A stretch of 64,000 nucleotides of DNA from Methylobacterium sp. Leaf112 (GCF_001423295.1 NZ_LMNG01000032.1:1-64000); one strand, 5' to 3'. Positions 8,514-17,111 are shown, numbered from the stretch's first letter. Notes: generated by a model from the letters alone, not told the origin. A program made the numbers and translations.

Positions 8514-8783
8514 ATGTCGATCACGGCAGAGCGCAAGACCGCGCTCATCAAGGAATACGCGAACGGCGGCAAGGACACCGGATCTCCGGAGGTCCAGGTG
8601 GCGATCCTCACCGAGCGGATCACCAACCTCACCGGCCACTTCAAGACCCACGGCAAGGACAACCATTCCCGCCGCGGCCTCCTGAAGATGGTTTCGCAGC
8701 GCCGCTCGCTGCTCGACTACGTCAAGGGCAAGGACGAGGCCCGCTACCGCAGCCTCATCGAGCGACTCGGCATCCGCCGCTAA
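8514..8783 (+). CDS. rpsO: 30S ribosomal protein S15
   Basis: The 89-residue protein is full length and typical: MSITAERKTALIKEYA, then DTGSPEVQVAILTERITNL and HSRRGLLKMVSQRRSLLDYV. S15 binds 16S rRNA early in 30S assembly and bridges to the large subunit. AAAGGG precedes the ATG. As in many bacteria it is followed on the same strand by pnp, with two RNA hairpins between them. Confidence 0.97.
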   Translation: MSITAERKTALIKEYANGGKDTGSPEVQVAILTERITNLTGHFKTHGKDNHSRRGLLKMVSQRRSLLDYVKGKDEARYRSLIERLGIRR

Positions 8784-8797
8784 GCCGGCGTTCTCCA

Positions 8798-8826
8798 CGC
8801 GGTTCCGGGCCCGGCCCGGGGCCGCG
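8798..8826 (+). terminator. Hairpin after rpsO
   Basis: CGCGGTTCCGGG pairs with CCCGGGGCCGCG (two G-T pairs) across CCCGG, and TTTCC follows. It begins 14 bases after the rpsO stop and is likely an rpsO terminator or partial attenuator within the rpsO-pnp transcript. Confidence 0.65.
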
Positions 8827-8910
8827 TTTCCATAGATCGGGATGCCGGAATGGGTCCGGCCCCCCGAAACCCGGGTGACTTGAAGGCGTGCCGGCCGGGG
8901 ACAGGATCGC

Positions 8911-8942
8911 GAGGGGCTTTTCGGACACCGAGAAAGCCCCTC
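8911..8942 (+). promoter_or_regulatory. pnp leader hairpin (likely RNase III/PNPase autoregulation site)
   Basis: GAGGGGCTTT-TCGG and CCGAGAAAGCCCCTC fold into a long, nearly perfect stem 60 bases upstream of the pnp start codon. In Escherichia coli a double-stranded pnp leader is cut by RNase III and PNPase then represses its own mRNA. Position and shape suggest the same here. This is inference from structure only. Confidence 0.5.
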
Positions 8943-9001
8943 GCCATCTTGCCCCTGGCGGCGCCGGGTCCGCCCGACCGCATGATGGCAAGGACAAAAG
9001 A

Positions 9002-11173
9002 ATGTTCGACGTACAACGCGAAGAGCTGATGTGGGGCGACCGCAAGCTCGTCCTCGAGACGGGCAAGGTCGCCCGCCAGGCCGACGGCGCCGTGATGGCG
9101 ACGTACGGCGAGACCTCGGTGCTCGCCACCGTCGTCTCGGGCAAGGAGCCCAAGGCCGGTATCGACTTCCTGCCGCTCACCGTGAACTACCAGGAGCGTG
9201 CCTACGCCGCCGGCCGCATTCCCGGCGGCTACTTCAAGCGCGAGGGCCGGCCCTCCGAGAAGGAGACCCTGGTCTCCCGCCTCATCGACCGCCCGATCCG
9301 CCCCCTCTTCGTCGAGGGCTGGCGCAACGACACCCAGGTGGTGGTCACCGTCCTGACCCACGACCTCGAGAACGATCCCGACATCCTCGCCATGGTGGCG
9401 GCGTCCGCGGCGCTCACGCTCTCGGGCGTGCCGTTCATGGGCCCCATCGGCGCCGCCCGCGTCGGCTACGCCAACGGCCAGTACAGCCTGAACCCCCTGG
9501 TGGCCGATCTCGAGGCCTCCTCCCTCGACCTCGTCGTCGCCGGCACCACCGACGCCGTCCTGATGGTCGAGTCCGAGGCCAAGGAGCTGAGCGAAGAGGT
9601 TCTGCTCGGCGCCGTGATGTTCGGCCACAAGCACTTCCAGCCGGTCATCGAGGCCATCGTGCGCCTCGCCGAGAAGGCCGCCAAGGAGCCGCGCAACTTC
9701 TCCGCGCCCGAGAACGGCGATGTCGAGGCCGCCGTGCTCGGCGTCTGCGAGGCCGAGCTGCGCGAGGCCTACAAGAACACGGTCAAGCAGGAGCGCTACG
9801 CCGCCGTCGACGCCGTGAAGGCGAAGGTGATCGCCGCCCTGTGCCCGGCGGACGGCGAGCAGAAGTTTGCGCCCGAGAAGGTCAAGGCCGCGTTCAAGGA
9901 AGCGCAGTCGAAGGTCGTGCGCTGGAACATCCTCGACACCGGCTCGCGCATCGACGGACGCGACGTGCGCACCGTGCGCCCCATCGAGTCCCAGGTCGGC
10001 GTGCTGCCCCGCGCCCACGGTTCGTCGCTGTTCACCCGCGGCGAGACCCAGGCCCTCGTGGTCGCCACCCTCGGCACCGGCGAGGACGAGCAGTTCATCG
10101 ACGCGCTGGAAGGCACCTACAAGGAGACCTTCCTGCTGCACTACAACTTCCCTCCCTACTCGGTGGGCGAGACCGGCCGCATGGGCTCCCCGGGCCGCCG
10201 CGAGATCGGCCACGGCAAGCTCGCCTGGCGCGCCATCCACCCGATCCTGCCCCCGGCCCACGAGTTCCCGTACACGATCCGCGTCGTGTCCGAGATCACC
10301 GAGTCCAACGGCTCGTCCTCCATGGCCTCCGTCTGCGGCGCCTCGCTGTCGCTGATGGATGCCGGCGTGCCGCTCCGCCGTCCGGTGGCGGGCATCGCCA
10401 TGGGCCTCATCCTCGAGGGTGAGCGCTACGCCGTGCTGTCCGACATCCTCGGCGACGAGGATCACTTGGGCGACATGGACTTCAAGGTGGCGGGCACGGA
10501 AGCCGGCATCACCTCGCTGCAGATGGACATCAAGATCGCGGGCATCACCGAGGAGATCATGAAGGTCGCCCTGCATCAGGCGCAGGAAGGCCGCGTCCAC
10601 ATCCTGGGCGAGATGTCCAAGGCTCTGACCGATGCCCGTCCCGAGCTCGGCGAGTACGCGCCGCGCATCGAAACCATGCAGATCCCCACCGACAAGATCC
10701 GGGAAGTGATCGGCACCGGCGGCAAGGTGATCCGCGAGATCGTCGAGAAGACCGGCGCCAAGATCAACATCGACGACACGGGTACGGTGAAGATCGCCTC
10801 CGCCGACGGCAAGGCCATCAAGGCGGCCTACAACTGGATCCGGTCGATCGTGGCGGAAGCCGAAGTCGGCATGATCTATGACGGCACCGTCGTGAAGTGC
10901 ATGGAGTTCGGTGCCTTCGTGAACTTCTTCGGCGCCAAGGACGGCCTCGTCCACATCTCGGAGCTCGCCGCCCAGCGGGTCGCCAAGGTGACCGACGTGG
11001 TCAAGGACGGCCAGAAGGTGAAGGTCAAGTTCCTCGGCGCGGACGATCGCGGCAAGATCCGCCTGTCCATGAAGGTCGTCGACCAGGAGACCGGCGAGGA
11101 CCTCACCGAGAAGCTCAAGGCCGAGCGCAACGCCGAGCAGGACCGCGCCCGCGCCCCGCGCCAGGACGCGTAA
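9002..11173 (+). CDS. pnp: Polyribonucleotide nucleotidyltransferase (PNPase)
   Basis: The 723-residue protein has the full PNPase layout. There are two RNase PH-type domains (VNYQERAYAAGRIPGGYFKR in the first; PPYSVGETGRMGSPGRREIG in the second, the phosphate-binding core), separated by an alpha-helical linker. A KH domain follows (VIGTGGKVIREIVEKTGA, about residues 570-590), and an S1 domain closes the protein (VKCMEFGAFVNFFGAKDGLV). It degrades RNA phosphorolytically from the 3' end and is a degradosome component. The start at 9002 (MFDVQREELMWGDRK) matches the family. An in-frame extension to 8888 would run through the leader hairpin. It follows rpsO and ends in a strong terminator. Confidence 0.97.
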   Translation: MFDVQREELMWGDRKLVLETGKVARQADGAVMATYGETSVLATVVSGKEPKAGIDFLPLTVNYQERAYAAGRIPGGYFKREGRPSEKETLVSRLIDRPIRPLFVEGWRNDTQVVVTVLTHDLENDPDILAMVAASAALTLSGVPFMGPIGAARVGYANGQYSLNPLVADLEASSLDLVVAGTTDAVLMVESEAKELSEEVLLGAVMFGHKHFQPVIEAIVRLAEKAAKEPRNFSAPENGDVEAAVLGVCEAELREAYKNTVKQERYAAVDAVKAKVIAALCPADGEQKFAPEKVKAAFKEAQSKVVRWNILDTGSRIDGRDVRTVRPIESQVGVLPRAHGSSLFTRGETQALVVATLGTGEDEQFIDALEGTYKETFLLHYNFPPYSVGETGRMGSPGRREIGHGKLAWRAIHPILPPAHEFPYTIRVVSEITESNGSSSMASVCGASLSLMDAGVPLRRPVAGIAMGLILEGERYAVLSDILGDEDHLGDMDFKVAGTEAGITSLQMDIKIAGITEEIMKVALHQAQEGRVHILGEMSKALTDARPELGEYAPRIETMQIPTDKIREVIGTGGKVIREIVEKTGAKINIDDTGTVKIASADGKAIKAAYNWIRSIVAEAEVGMIYDGTVVKCMEFGAFVNFFGAKDGLVHISELAAQRVAKVTDVVKDGQKVKVKFLGADDRGKIRLSMKVVDQETGEDLTEKLKAERNAEQDRARAPRQDA

Positions 11174-11220
11174 ACGAGCGTCGCCCGGGTGCGCCACGGC
11201 GCATCCGGTCACCGAACGAA

Positions 11221-11253
11221 GGGCGCGGCTTCAGCGGGAGCCGCGCCCTTTTT
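11221..11253 (+). terminator. Rho-independent terminator of pnp
   Basis: GGGCGCGGCT and AGCCGCGCCC form a 10-bp stem followed directly by TTTTT. It lies 47 bases after the pnp stop and before a convergent gene. Confidence 0.85.
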
Positions 11254-11276
11254 CGTCTGCGCCGGCCGATCCCGGA

Positions 11277-11714
11277 TCAGACTCCCGGCTGCCCGCGCCT
11301 GCGGCGGACCCGCTCCGCGCTCGGAAGGGCGTCGGGCACCAGCGTCGCGCTGACGGGGTTGGGCGTATGGTCCATGGCCGCGCCCGTATAGGCATCGACA
11401 CCGACGCCGATGAGGCCGCCGGCCAGGAGGTTGCCGGCCATGCCGGCGGCTCCGGCGCCCGCCACCTTGGTCCGCACGGGGACCATCGCCGGCCGGTAAC
11501 CCGGCTTGACGAAGGTGACGTCGAACTCGTCCGAACGCTCCACGTCGAGGGAGCATGGGGTCGCCGGGCAGGCATAGCCCTTGGTGGTGGTCATCGCCGC
11601 CCCCGAAGGCTCGGAGAGGAAGGCCATCTTCTCGGTGGTGCCACGCGTGATGCTTCCGCACGCGCCGACGCCCGCGGCGCACAGCACCGCGACGGACAAG
11701 CCCAGGATCTTCAT
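11277..11714 (-). CDS. Predicted lipoprotein
   Basis: The 145-residue protein begins with a lipoprotein signal peptide (MKILGLSVAVLCAAG) and a lipobox VGAC, with Cys19 as the likely lipidated residue. The mature part holds a beta-rich segment (FLSEPSGAAMTTTKGYACPA, then VTFVKPGYRPAMVPV) that resembles a PEGA-like domain, where a peptide-type decoration loop follows a signal. A Gly/Ala-rich membrane-like stretch (AGMAGNLLAGGLIGVGVDAY) comes next, and the tail is Arg-rich. Similar lipoproteins, from memory, are often annotated as translation initiation factor 2 without basis. It is convergent with pnp. The function is unknown. Confidence 0.75.
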   Translation of the reverse strand: MKILGLSVAVLCAAGVGACGSITRGTTEKMAFLSEPSGAAMTTTKGYACPATPCSLDVERSDEFDVTFVKPGYRPAMVPVRTKVAGAGAAGMAGNLLAGGLIGVGVDAYTGAAMDHTPNPVSATLVPDALPSAERVRRRRGQPGV

Positions 11715-11983
11715 CGAAATCGCTCCCCTGCCGCGTTCTCCGGCGGCGGAGACGTTGTGGGCGTAGGGCGGGAATTCGGCAAGGTCGACGCAATCAAGGC
11801 GTGTGAACCTGCCGCCGCATGCGTGAGACAATCGCCGTCGCGGAGGTGTGCGCCGTCGCGGAGGCGCGGCGTCCTGCACGGGGGTGGGCGGGGCACGGCG
11901 ATTCGCTTCGCGCGGAACGCCAGCCCTCACACGGCGTTCGCCTCGCGACGCACCATGAGCACGTCGCAGGAGCACGTTCCAGA

Positions 11984-12205
11984 ATGTCCGATCCGATGAT
12001 CCCGAGCCTCTTCGAAGGTGAAGCCAACCTGACCACCACCGAGCGGGCCGTGTCCGTTGTCCTCGGCCTCGGCATCGCCGCCGCCGCGGCCCAGCCGCGC
12101 CCGAACAAGTTCCTGAGTCTCGCCGCCCTCATCATCGGCGCCGGCCTCGCCATCCGTGGGGCCACGGGCCATTGCCCGGTCAAGCAGCTGAGCCACACGG
12201 CCTGA
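11984..12205 (+). CDS. Small DUF2892/YgaP-type membrane protein
   Basis: The 73-residue protein shows TTTERAVSVVLGLGIAAAAA, then a basic loop (QPRPNKFLSL), a second hydrophobic helix (AALIIGAGLAIRGATGHCP) and VKQLSH. This is the pattern of DUF2892 inner-membrane proteins, in which two helices are followed by a GHCP-like motif. The start at ATG 11984 is preceded by AGGAG about ten bases upstream. An in-frame longer start would add sequence without family likeness. Its role is unknown. It is convergent with the GlsB-type gene across a hairpin. Confidence 0.72.
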   Translation: MSDPMIPSLFEGEANLTTTERAVSVVLGLGIAAAAAQPRPNKFLSLAALIIGAGLAIRGATGHCPVKQLSHTA

Positions 12206-12214
12206 ACGAAAAAA

Positions 12215-12236
12215 GGGGCGCCCGAGGGCGCCCCTT
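12215..12236 (-). terminator. Terminator between convergent small membrane-protein genes
   Basis: GGGGCGCCC-GA-GGGCGCCCC is a perfect 9-bp stem. On the minus strand it is followed by TTTTTTCG, so it best serves the GlsB-type gene, but it may act in both directions. Confidence 0.8.
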
Positions 12237-12264
12237 CCACGTTCCGGTCCGTAAGGATCGGATA

Positions 12265-12531
12265 TCAGAACGTGTTGGTGGTGCGGCGGCCGGCGATGAA
12301 GCCGTAGATGGCGAGCACCACGATAGCACCGACGACGGCGCCGATGAACCCTGCGCCCTGGTTCGGGCCGTACCAGCCCAGCGCCTGGCCGAGGAAGGTG
12401 GCGACGAAGGCGCCGACGATGCCGAGGATCGTCGTCATGATGAAGCCTGCGGGCTCTTTGTCGCCCGGCATGATGAACTTCGCGACGACACCGGCGACGA
12501 AGCCGATGATGATGGTCCAGATGATACCCAT
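12265..12531 (-). CDS. GlsB/YeaQ/YmgE-family stress membrane protein
   Basis: The 88-residue protein is a typical transglycosylase-associated (GlsB/YeaQ) protein: MGIIWTIIIGFVAGVVAKFI, then MPGDKEPAGFIMTTILGIVG, and a third hydrophobic helix (GAVVGAIVVLAIYGFIAGRR). It should sit in the inner membrane with three helices. In other bacteria members are induced by stress, but the biochemical role is not known. It is monocistronic, divergent from ridA and ended by a strong hairpin. Confidence 0.88.
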   Translation of the reverse strand: MGIIWTIIIGFVAGVVAKFIMPGDKEPAGFIMTTILGIVGAFVATFLGQALGWYGPNQGAGFIGAVVGAIVVLAIYGFIAGRRTTNTF

Positions 12532-12743
12532 GGTGTGATCCTCGATACGCCGACGCCCAGACTTGGCCGTTCTGTGATCATGAAACGCCGCACCGCAGCA
12601 CTGGTTGCGCCGGGAGTGGCAAGATTGTCGCAACGCGACCGTGCGGAGGCCGTCGCCCCCTTTACGGTCGCCCCCGGGACGCGGCACAACGCAGGCCCGT
12701 GGCCCGCGATGGATGGGCCGGCAGCCAAGGCATCTCGCTCAGC

Positions 12744-13103
12744 ATGACGATCCAGCGCTTCGAATCCGGCCCGCGCATGAGCCAGGCGGTCACCTACGGC
12801 GACATGGTGTATCTCGCCGGCCAGACGGCCAACACCACTGTCGGCGCCGGCGTCACCGCGCAGACCCAGGAGATCCTTTCCAACATCGACCGGCTCCTGG
12901 CGCTGGCCGGCAGCGACAAGAGCCGCATCCTGCAGGCGACGATCTACCTCTCCGACATCGCGACCTTCGCGGAGATGAACGCGGCCTGGGAGCCCTGGGT
13001 CTCGCCCGACGACAAGCCGGCCCGTGCCACGGTGGAAGCCCGCCTCGCCGGCCCCGAATACCTCGTCGAGATCGTCGTCGTCGCCGTCAAGGCCGCCGCG
13101 TGA
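12744..13103 (+). CDS. RidA-family (YjgF) protein
   Basis: The 119-residue protein has the YjgF/RidA fold signature: QAVTYGDMVYLAGQTAN near the N-terminus, QTQEILSNIDRLLALAG, and the C-terminal RATVEARLAGPEYLVEIVVV, where the Arg is the substrate-binding residue of imine deaminases. RidA proteins hydrolyse reactive enamines/imines made by PLP enzymes. The start at 12744 (MTIQRFESGPRMSQ) is preferred over an in-frame upstream ATG. Its stop overlaps the GTG start of the downstream binding protein, so the two are probably co-transcribed. Confidence 0.87.
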   Translation: MTIQRFESGPRMSQAVTYGDMVYLAGQTANTTVGAGVTAQTQEILSNIDRLLALAGSDKSRILQATIYLSDIATFAEMNAAWEPWVSPDDKPARATVEARLAGPEYLVEIVVVAVKAAA

Positions 13104-14224
13104 TCCGCGCGCGCACCCGCCGCAGCCTCGTCGCCGGGACGCTGATGGCCCTGGCGGCGGGCTGGGGCGGTCCTGCGCGCGCGCAGACCGCACCCCCCGA
13201 GCGCGTGATCAACATCTACAACTGGTCGGACTACATCGACCCGAAGATGCTCGATGCCTTCACGAAGGAGACGGGCATCAAGGTCGTGTACGACACCTAC
13301 GACAACAACGAGATTCTCGAGACCAAGCTGCTGGCCGGCCGCTCCGGATACGACCTCGTGGTGCCGTCGGGCCCGTTCCTGCAGCGCCTGATCCGGGCGG
13401 GGGTGTTCCAGCCCCTCGACAAGGCCAAGATCCCGAACCTCGTCCACGCCTGGCCCGAGATCACGGGACGGCTCGCCGCCTACGATCCCGGCAACGCCTA
13501 CGCCGTCGACTACATGTGGGGCACCACCGGAATCGGGGTGAATCTCGGCCTCGTGCGCGAACGCCTCGGTGCGGCCCAGCCCCTCAACACCTGGAATCTC
13601 GTCCTCAACGGCGGCCTGCTGAACAAGCTCAAGGATTGCGGGGTCATGCTCCTCGATTCGCCCGAGGATCTGATCCCGAGCCTGCTGCCGGCCTACGGCC
13701 TCAAGCCTGACACCCGGCGCTGGGACGACATCACCCAGGTCACCGACGCCCTGTTCAAGGTGCGCGGCGCCGTGCGCAAGTTCCACTCGTCGGAATACAT
13801 CAACGGCCTCGCCAACGGCGACCTGTGCTTCGCGGTGGGCTATTCCGGCGACGTGATGCAGGCCAAGAAGCGCGCCGAAGAGGCCAAGAACGACGTCGAA
13901 ATCGCCTATTACGTGCCGCGCGAGGGGTCGCTCATGTGGTTCGACGCGTTCGCGATCCCCAAGGACGCCCCCCATGCGGCGGAGGCCCACGCATTCATCG
14001 ACTACATGATGCGGCCCGAGGTGGCGGCAGCCAACACCAACTTCGTTTCCTATGCCAGCGGCAACGCCGCCGCGAAGAAGTTCGTCAAGGCGGAGATCCT
14101 GGGCAATCCCGGCATCTACCCGGACGACGCCACCCTGCAGCGCCTGTTCGTCAACACCGCCTGGGACGACCGGACCCAGCGCTTCGTCACCCGGGCCTGG
14201 ACCCGGGTGCGCACGGGGCGCTGA
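13100..14224 (+). CDS. Polyamine-type ABC transporter substrate-binding protein (PotF/PotD-like)
   Basis: The 374-residue protein starts at GTG 13100, which overlaps the ridA stop (GTGA). A twin-arginine-like signal (RARTRRSLVAGTLM) runs to cleavage after ARAQ. The mature part shows the spermidine/putrescine-binding pattern: VINIYNWSDYIDPKMLDAFT, YDTYDNNEILETKLLAGRSG, YDLVVPSG, YMWGTTGIGVN and GDLCFAVGYSGD. It should bind putrescine-like amines in the periplasm. No permease or ATPase gene is adjacent, so its partners lie elsewhere or it is an orphan. Pairing with ridA suggests a link to amine breakdown, which is inference. Confidence 0.85.
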   Translation: MIRARTRRSLVAGTLMALAAGWGGPARAQTAPPERVINIYNWSDYIDPKMLDAFTKETGIKVVYDTYDNNEILETKLLAGRSGYDLVVPSGPFLQRLIRAGVFQPLDKAKIPNLVHAWPEITGRLAAYDPGNAYAVDYMWGTTGIGVNLGLVRERLGAAQPLNTWNLVLNGGLLNKLKDCGVMLLDSPEDLIPSLLPAYGLKPDTRRWDDITQVTDALFKVRGAVRKFHSSEYINGLANGDLCFAVGYSGDVMQAKKRAEEAKNDVEIAYYVPREGSLMWFDAFAIPKDAPHAAEAHAFIDYMMRPEVAAANTNFVSYASGNAAAKKFVKAEILGNPGIYPDDATLQRLFVNTAWDDRTQRFVTRAWTRVRTGR

Positions 14225-14231
14225 CGCGCCG

Positions 14232-14432
14232 CTACGCGACGGCCGGCGGCTCGTCGGCCTCCGGACCCGTCGGCGAATTCAGGATGTCCTCGAGTTCGTC
14301 CACGAGCCGATCGATCTGATCGGGCGTCGCCAGGACCTTGAGGGTCTGGCCGTCCTGCGTCGCGAAGGCGAGTTCGATGTCCTCGCCCGAACGGGCGGCG
14401 AGGATGCGGGCGAGGCGGTGGGTGGCGCTCAT
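14232..14432 (-). CDS. Small conserved-looking protein next to the methylofuran gene
   Basis: The 66-residue protein starts MSATHRLARILAARSGEDIE and continues with QTLKVLATPDQIDRLVDELE, then an acidic, Pro-rich tail. It has no cysteines, signal or membrane helix and looks like a small alpha/beta cytosolic protein. It is the last gene of the minus-strand set with the MfnF-like gene, 22 bases downstream of it, so it is probably co-expressed with cofactor-biosynthesis genes. I do not recognise the family. It could be an accessory or regulatory protein of the H4MPT/methylofuran island. Confidence 0.65.
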   Translation of the reverse strand: MSATHRLARILAARSGEDIELAFATQDGQTLKVLATPDQIDRLVDELEDILNSPTGPEADEPPAVA

Positions 14433-14454
14433 GGGGATCTCCGGGGGTGAGGCG

Positions 14455-15555
14455 TTATCGGACGAGGAGGGCCACGGCCACGGCCGGGCCGCAGGTGGAG
14501 GCCCAATCGGCCCCCGTCGCGGGAAGCCGGTCGGCGATGAGGTCGGTGAGCGCCACGGCCGGACGGCCGAGGCGGGTCGCCAGACGCTCGGCGACGAACC
14601 GCCCGGCGCCGCAGACCACCAGGGGGGCGTCCGCCGGCAGGTCGCTGCGCGACAGCAGCAGCGCCGCCGCATCGTGGAGCGGGCGCAGCTGCGCCTCCGC
14701 GAAGTGGGCGGCGAGCGCCCGCCAGTCCGCGGGATCGCCCTCGCCGTGGTCGCGGCCGATGATGCGGGCCAGCCGGATCTCGCTCTCGGCCAGGGATTTG
14801 CCCTTGCCGTCGGCGCTTTGCTGCTGATCGGCGGCGTCGGGCAGATCGCCGATGATGCGGTAGACATCCGCCATCGTGGCGAAGGTCTCGGCCATGAGCC
14901 GGGTGCGTCGGCCCCGGAACGGGGCATGGTCGCAAAGCGCGATGAGGTGGGAGCGCACCACCCCCGTGTAGACGAGTTCGCCCGTCTCCAGGCGCTCGGC
15001 ATCGCTGTAGCCCGATGCCGCCGGCGTCCCCCCGACGACGGGGATCAGGTCGGCGGTGGTGGAGCCGATATCCACGAGGAGCGCGTGGGCGCGGTGCCGG
15101 CCGACCAGGGCGGCCGTGGCGTGCCAGTTGGCCGACGCGATGTCGGCGGCGGCCGTGCGGGCGTATTCCGGCGCGAGGAGACCGGCGCGGCCGCCGTAGA
15201 TCCGTACGGACCCTTTGAGATGGGCGGCGGCCCAGCCGGCGAGTTGCGCCACGCCGTCGGCCCGATCCGAAAAACAGTCGGTGAGTTCGCCCGTCATGGT
15301 GACGACGTGGTCGGCGGGAGCCCGCGCCCAGTCGGGGAGCTGGGCGAACGTCTCGTCGAGGGCCGGCAGGCCGCGCCACAGGCGGCACGGCGCCTGCACC
15401 ACGGTCTCGACCCGGCCGCCGCACACGAGGGCCGCCTTGACATGGACCCCGCCGAGATCCCAGCCGATGACGGGCGTTTGTGCGGGGGCGGATGCTGCTG
15501 ACACGGAGGCGGGCCTGGGAACGGAGAGCGGGATGGCGGACGGATTCGAGATCAT
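14455..15555 (-). CDS. MfnF-like protein (H4MPT-linked C1-transfer pathway protein, hydantoinase/oxoprolinase fold)
   Basis: The 366-residue protein carries a nucleotide-type motif near the start (IGWDLGGVHVKAALV), then LLVDIGSTTADLIPVVGG and VVCGAGRFVAERLA, the ASKHA-like elements of the COG1548 group. As I recall, archaeal members are MfnF, which joins the aminomethylfuran diphosphate to glutamyl-tyramine in methanofuran synthesis. In methylotrophs the family always travels with the H4MPT pathway. A role in methylofuran synthesis is therefore likely but inferred. The start is uncertain: ATG 15555 lies inside the start of the divergent HisA-like gene, and GTG 15504 would still keep the first motif. 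The two divergent genes share the promoter region. Confidence 0.72.
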   Translation of the reverse strand: MISNPSAIPLSVPRPASVSAASAPAQTPVIGWDLGGVHVKAALVCGGRVETVVQAPCRLWRGLPALDETFAQLPDWARAPADHVVTMTGELTDCFSDRADGVAQLAGWAAAHLKGSVRIYGGRAGLLAPEYARTAAADIASANWHATAALVGRHRAHALLVDIGSTTADLIPVVGGTPAASGYSDAERLETGELVYTGVVRSHLIALCDHAPFRGRRTRLMAETFATMADVYRIIGDLPDAADQQQSADGKGKSLAESEIRLARIIGRDHGEGDPADWRALAAHFAEAQLRPLHDAAALLLSRSDLPADAPLVVCGAGRFVAERLATRLGRPAVALTDLIADRLPATGADWASTCGPAVAVALLVR

Positions 15556-16216
15556 TCCGGTGATCGACCTGCGCCACGGGCAGGTGGTGCGGGCACGGGC
15601 CGGCGAGCGCGCCTCCTATGCCCCGATCGTGACGCCGTTGGCAAAGGAATCGTCGCCCGGGGCCGTGGCGCGCGGACTCATGGCAGCGGTGCGCGCGACC
15701 CGCCTCTACGTCGCCGACCTCGATGCGATCATCGACGGCACCCCGCCCGACCGGGAGAGCCTGGAGGCGATCCGGTGTGCCTGCCCGGATGCGCGGCTCT
15801 GGGTCGATGCGGGCTTCTCGCACGCCGCCGGGGTGGACGCGTTTCTCGCCGCCGGCCTCGGGCGGCCGGTGATCGGCAGCGAGAGCCAGACGGATGCCGG
15901 CTTGGTGCAGGCGCTCGGCGGGCGGGCCGTGTTCTCCCTCGACACGCGGGGGAGCGAGCGGCTCGGGCCGGATGCGCTTCACGACGAACCGGCCCACTGG
16001 CCGCGCGACGTGATCGTGATGACCCTGGGCCGGGTCGGTGCCGGGGCCGGGCCGGATCTCGACCGGCTCGCCGCCCTGCGGGCTTCGAGCCCGGCGACCC
16101 GCCTCTATGCGGCGGGGGGCGTACGCGGCCCGGCGGATGTGGCGGCCCTGGCGGGGATCGGCGTCGCCGGCGCCCTCGTCGCCTCCGCGATCCACGATGG
16201 TTCGCTCGGGGCGTAG
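15533..16216 (+). CDS. HisA/HisF-related TIM-barrel protein of the H4MPT island
   Basis: The 227-residue protein has HisA-like beta-alpha barrel features: an N-terminal strand FEIIPVIDLRHGQVVRA with the catalytic-type Asp, RLYVADLDAIIDGTPPD after strand two, LWVDAGFSHAAG, and the phosphate-binding end RLYAAGGVRGPADVAAL and GVAGALVASAIHDG. True HisA is encoded in his operons. This divergent, shorter form (COG1411-like) is known as a companion of H4MPT-linked C1 genes and lacks an assigned reaction. A sugar- or furan-phosphate step in cofactor synthesis is a reasonable inference. AACGGAGAG precedes the ATG. It is divergent from the MfnF-like gene. Confidence 0.75.
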   Translation: MADGFEIIPVIDLRHGQVVRARAGERASYAPIVTPLAKESSPGAVARGLMAAVRATRLYVADLDAIIDGTPPDRESLEAIRCACPDARLWVDAGFSHAAGVDAFLAAGLGRPVIGSESQTDAGLVQALGGRAVFSLDTRGSERLGPDALHDEPAHWPRDVIVMTLGRVGAGAGPDLDRLAALRASSPATRLYAAGGVRGPADVAALAGIGVAGALVASAIHDGSLGA

Positions 16217-16227
16217 TGCAAAAAGAA

Positions 16228-16247
16228 GGGGCGGCCGAAGCCGCCCC
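16228..16247 (-). terminator. Terminator downstream of fae
   Basis: GGGGCGGC-CGAA-GCCGCCCC is a perfect 8-bp stem. On the minus strand TTCTTTTT follows, which fits termination of the fae transcript. It sits between convergent genes and may also stop the HisA-like transcript. Confidence 0.75.
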
Positions 16248-16345
16248 ATCCGAAGAGTTCATCGTCCGAGGAAGATGGATGCCAGTCGCTGGATCAGGCC
16301 CCGCGGTGCGGGCGGAGGCTCACTCTGCCCAGGACTGCCCCCAAT

Positions 16346-16858
16346 CTAAGCGTTCGACGCGAAGGGGTGCGAAGCCGAGTTGCGCTGCTCGGTGGCCTGA
16401 GCGGCGGTGGGCTCGCCCTTGACGGCGCGCTGGATGGACAGCTTGACGGCGTCGTAGTTGTACTTCTGGATCTTGGCGTCGTCGGCCGCTTCCCAGTGAA
16501 TGAACACGCCGACCAGGATGAACAGGTCGTCGGCCTCGTCGGCGGGGATGATGCCCTCGGCGACGGCGTCCTGCACGGCCTTGGCGACGCCGTGCTGGGC
16601 GGGGCCGAACATCTGGACGGCCTGACGGGCGTCGTTGATGGTGACCTTGTTGAACATCAGGGTGTTCGGCTTGCAGGGCAGGTTCGGCGCGATGACCGCG
16701 AGCAGGCTGGTGAAGCCGTGCTTGTTGTTCACGAGGCCGTTGCAGAAAGCCGTCTCGGCCGGCGAACCGCGCGGTCCGATGATGAGATCGATGTGGGCGA
16801 CCTCGTTGCCATCGCCGACGAGAGCCTCGCCGACCAGAACCTTGTTGATCTTCGCCAT
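16346..16858 (-). CDS. fae: Formaldehyde-activating enzyme
   Basis: The 170-residue protein is a clear Fae: MAKINKVLVGEALVGDGNEV, AHIDLIIGPRGSPAETAFCN with the catalytic His, KHGFTSLLAVIAPNLPCKPN, then DDLFILVGVFIHWEAADDAK. Fae condenses formaldehyde with tetrahydromethanopterin to methylene-H4MPT in the cytoplasm and is the entry point of this pathway for formaldehyde detoxification and energy. Normal length. AGGAGT is found upstream of the ATG. The gene is flanked by its own 250-base upstream region and a terminator, which suits the very high expression known in M. extorquens. Confidence 0.97.
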   Translation of the reverse strand: MAKINKVLVGEALVGDGNEVAHIDLIIGPRGSPAETAFCNGLVNNKHGFTSLLAVIAPNLPCKPNTLMFNKVTINDARQAVQMFGPAQHGVAKAVQDAVAEGIIPADEADDLFILVGVFIHWEAADDAKIQKYNYDAVKLSIQRAVKGEPTAAQATEQRNSASHPFASNA

Positions 16859-17111
16859 GTGGGGTTTCTCCCAGGAGTCTTGAAAAGACGTGACCGCCCT
16901 CGAAGACGAGCGCGGCCGAAAGCTATCCTTGTTCACGGCGTCCAGCCCCCGAAAGGGCGGACCGGTTAGCCCGGATCGCGGCGCGGACCCTACTCTGGGC
17001 GTTTGCCCGGAACAACCCTGCGCGAAGCGTGGTTTCCGGCAAATTATTTGATCTGGGCCGGAACAAACGCTGACGTTGGTGAATCCGCAGTCAGTGTTTC
17101 GTCGGCGCAGG

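Noticed and set aside
8780..11212. 810-codon minus-strand open frame over pnp
   Set aside because: Composition is His/Asp/Gly/Leu-rich with no motifs and mirrors pnp, which is unmistakable on the plus strand.
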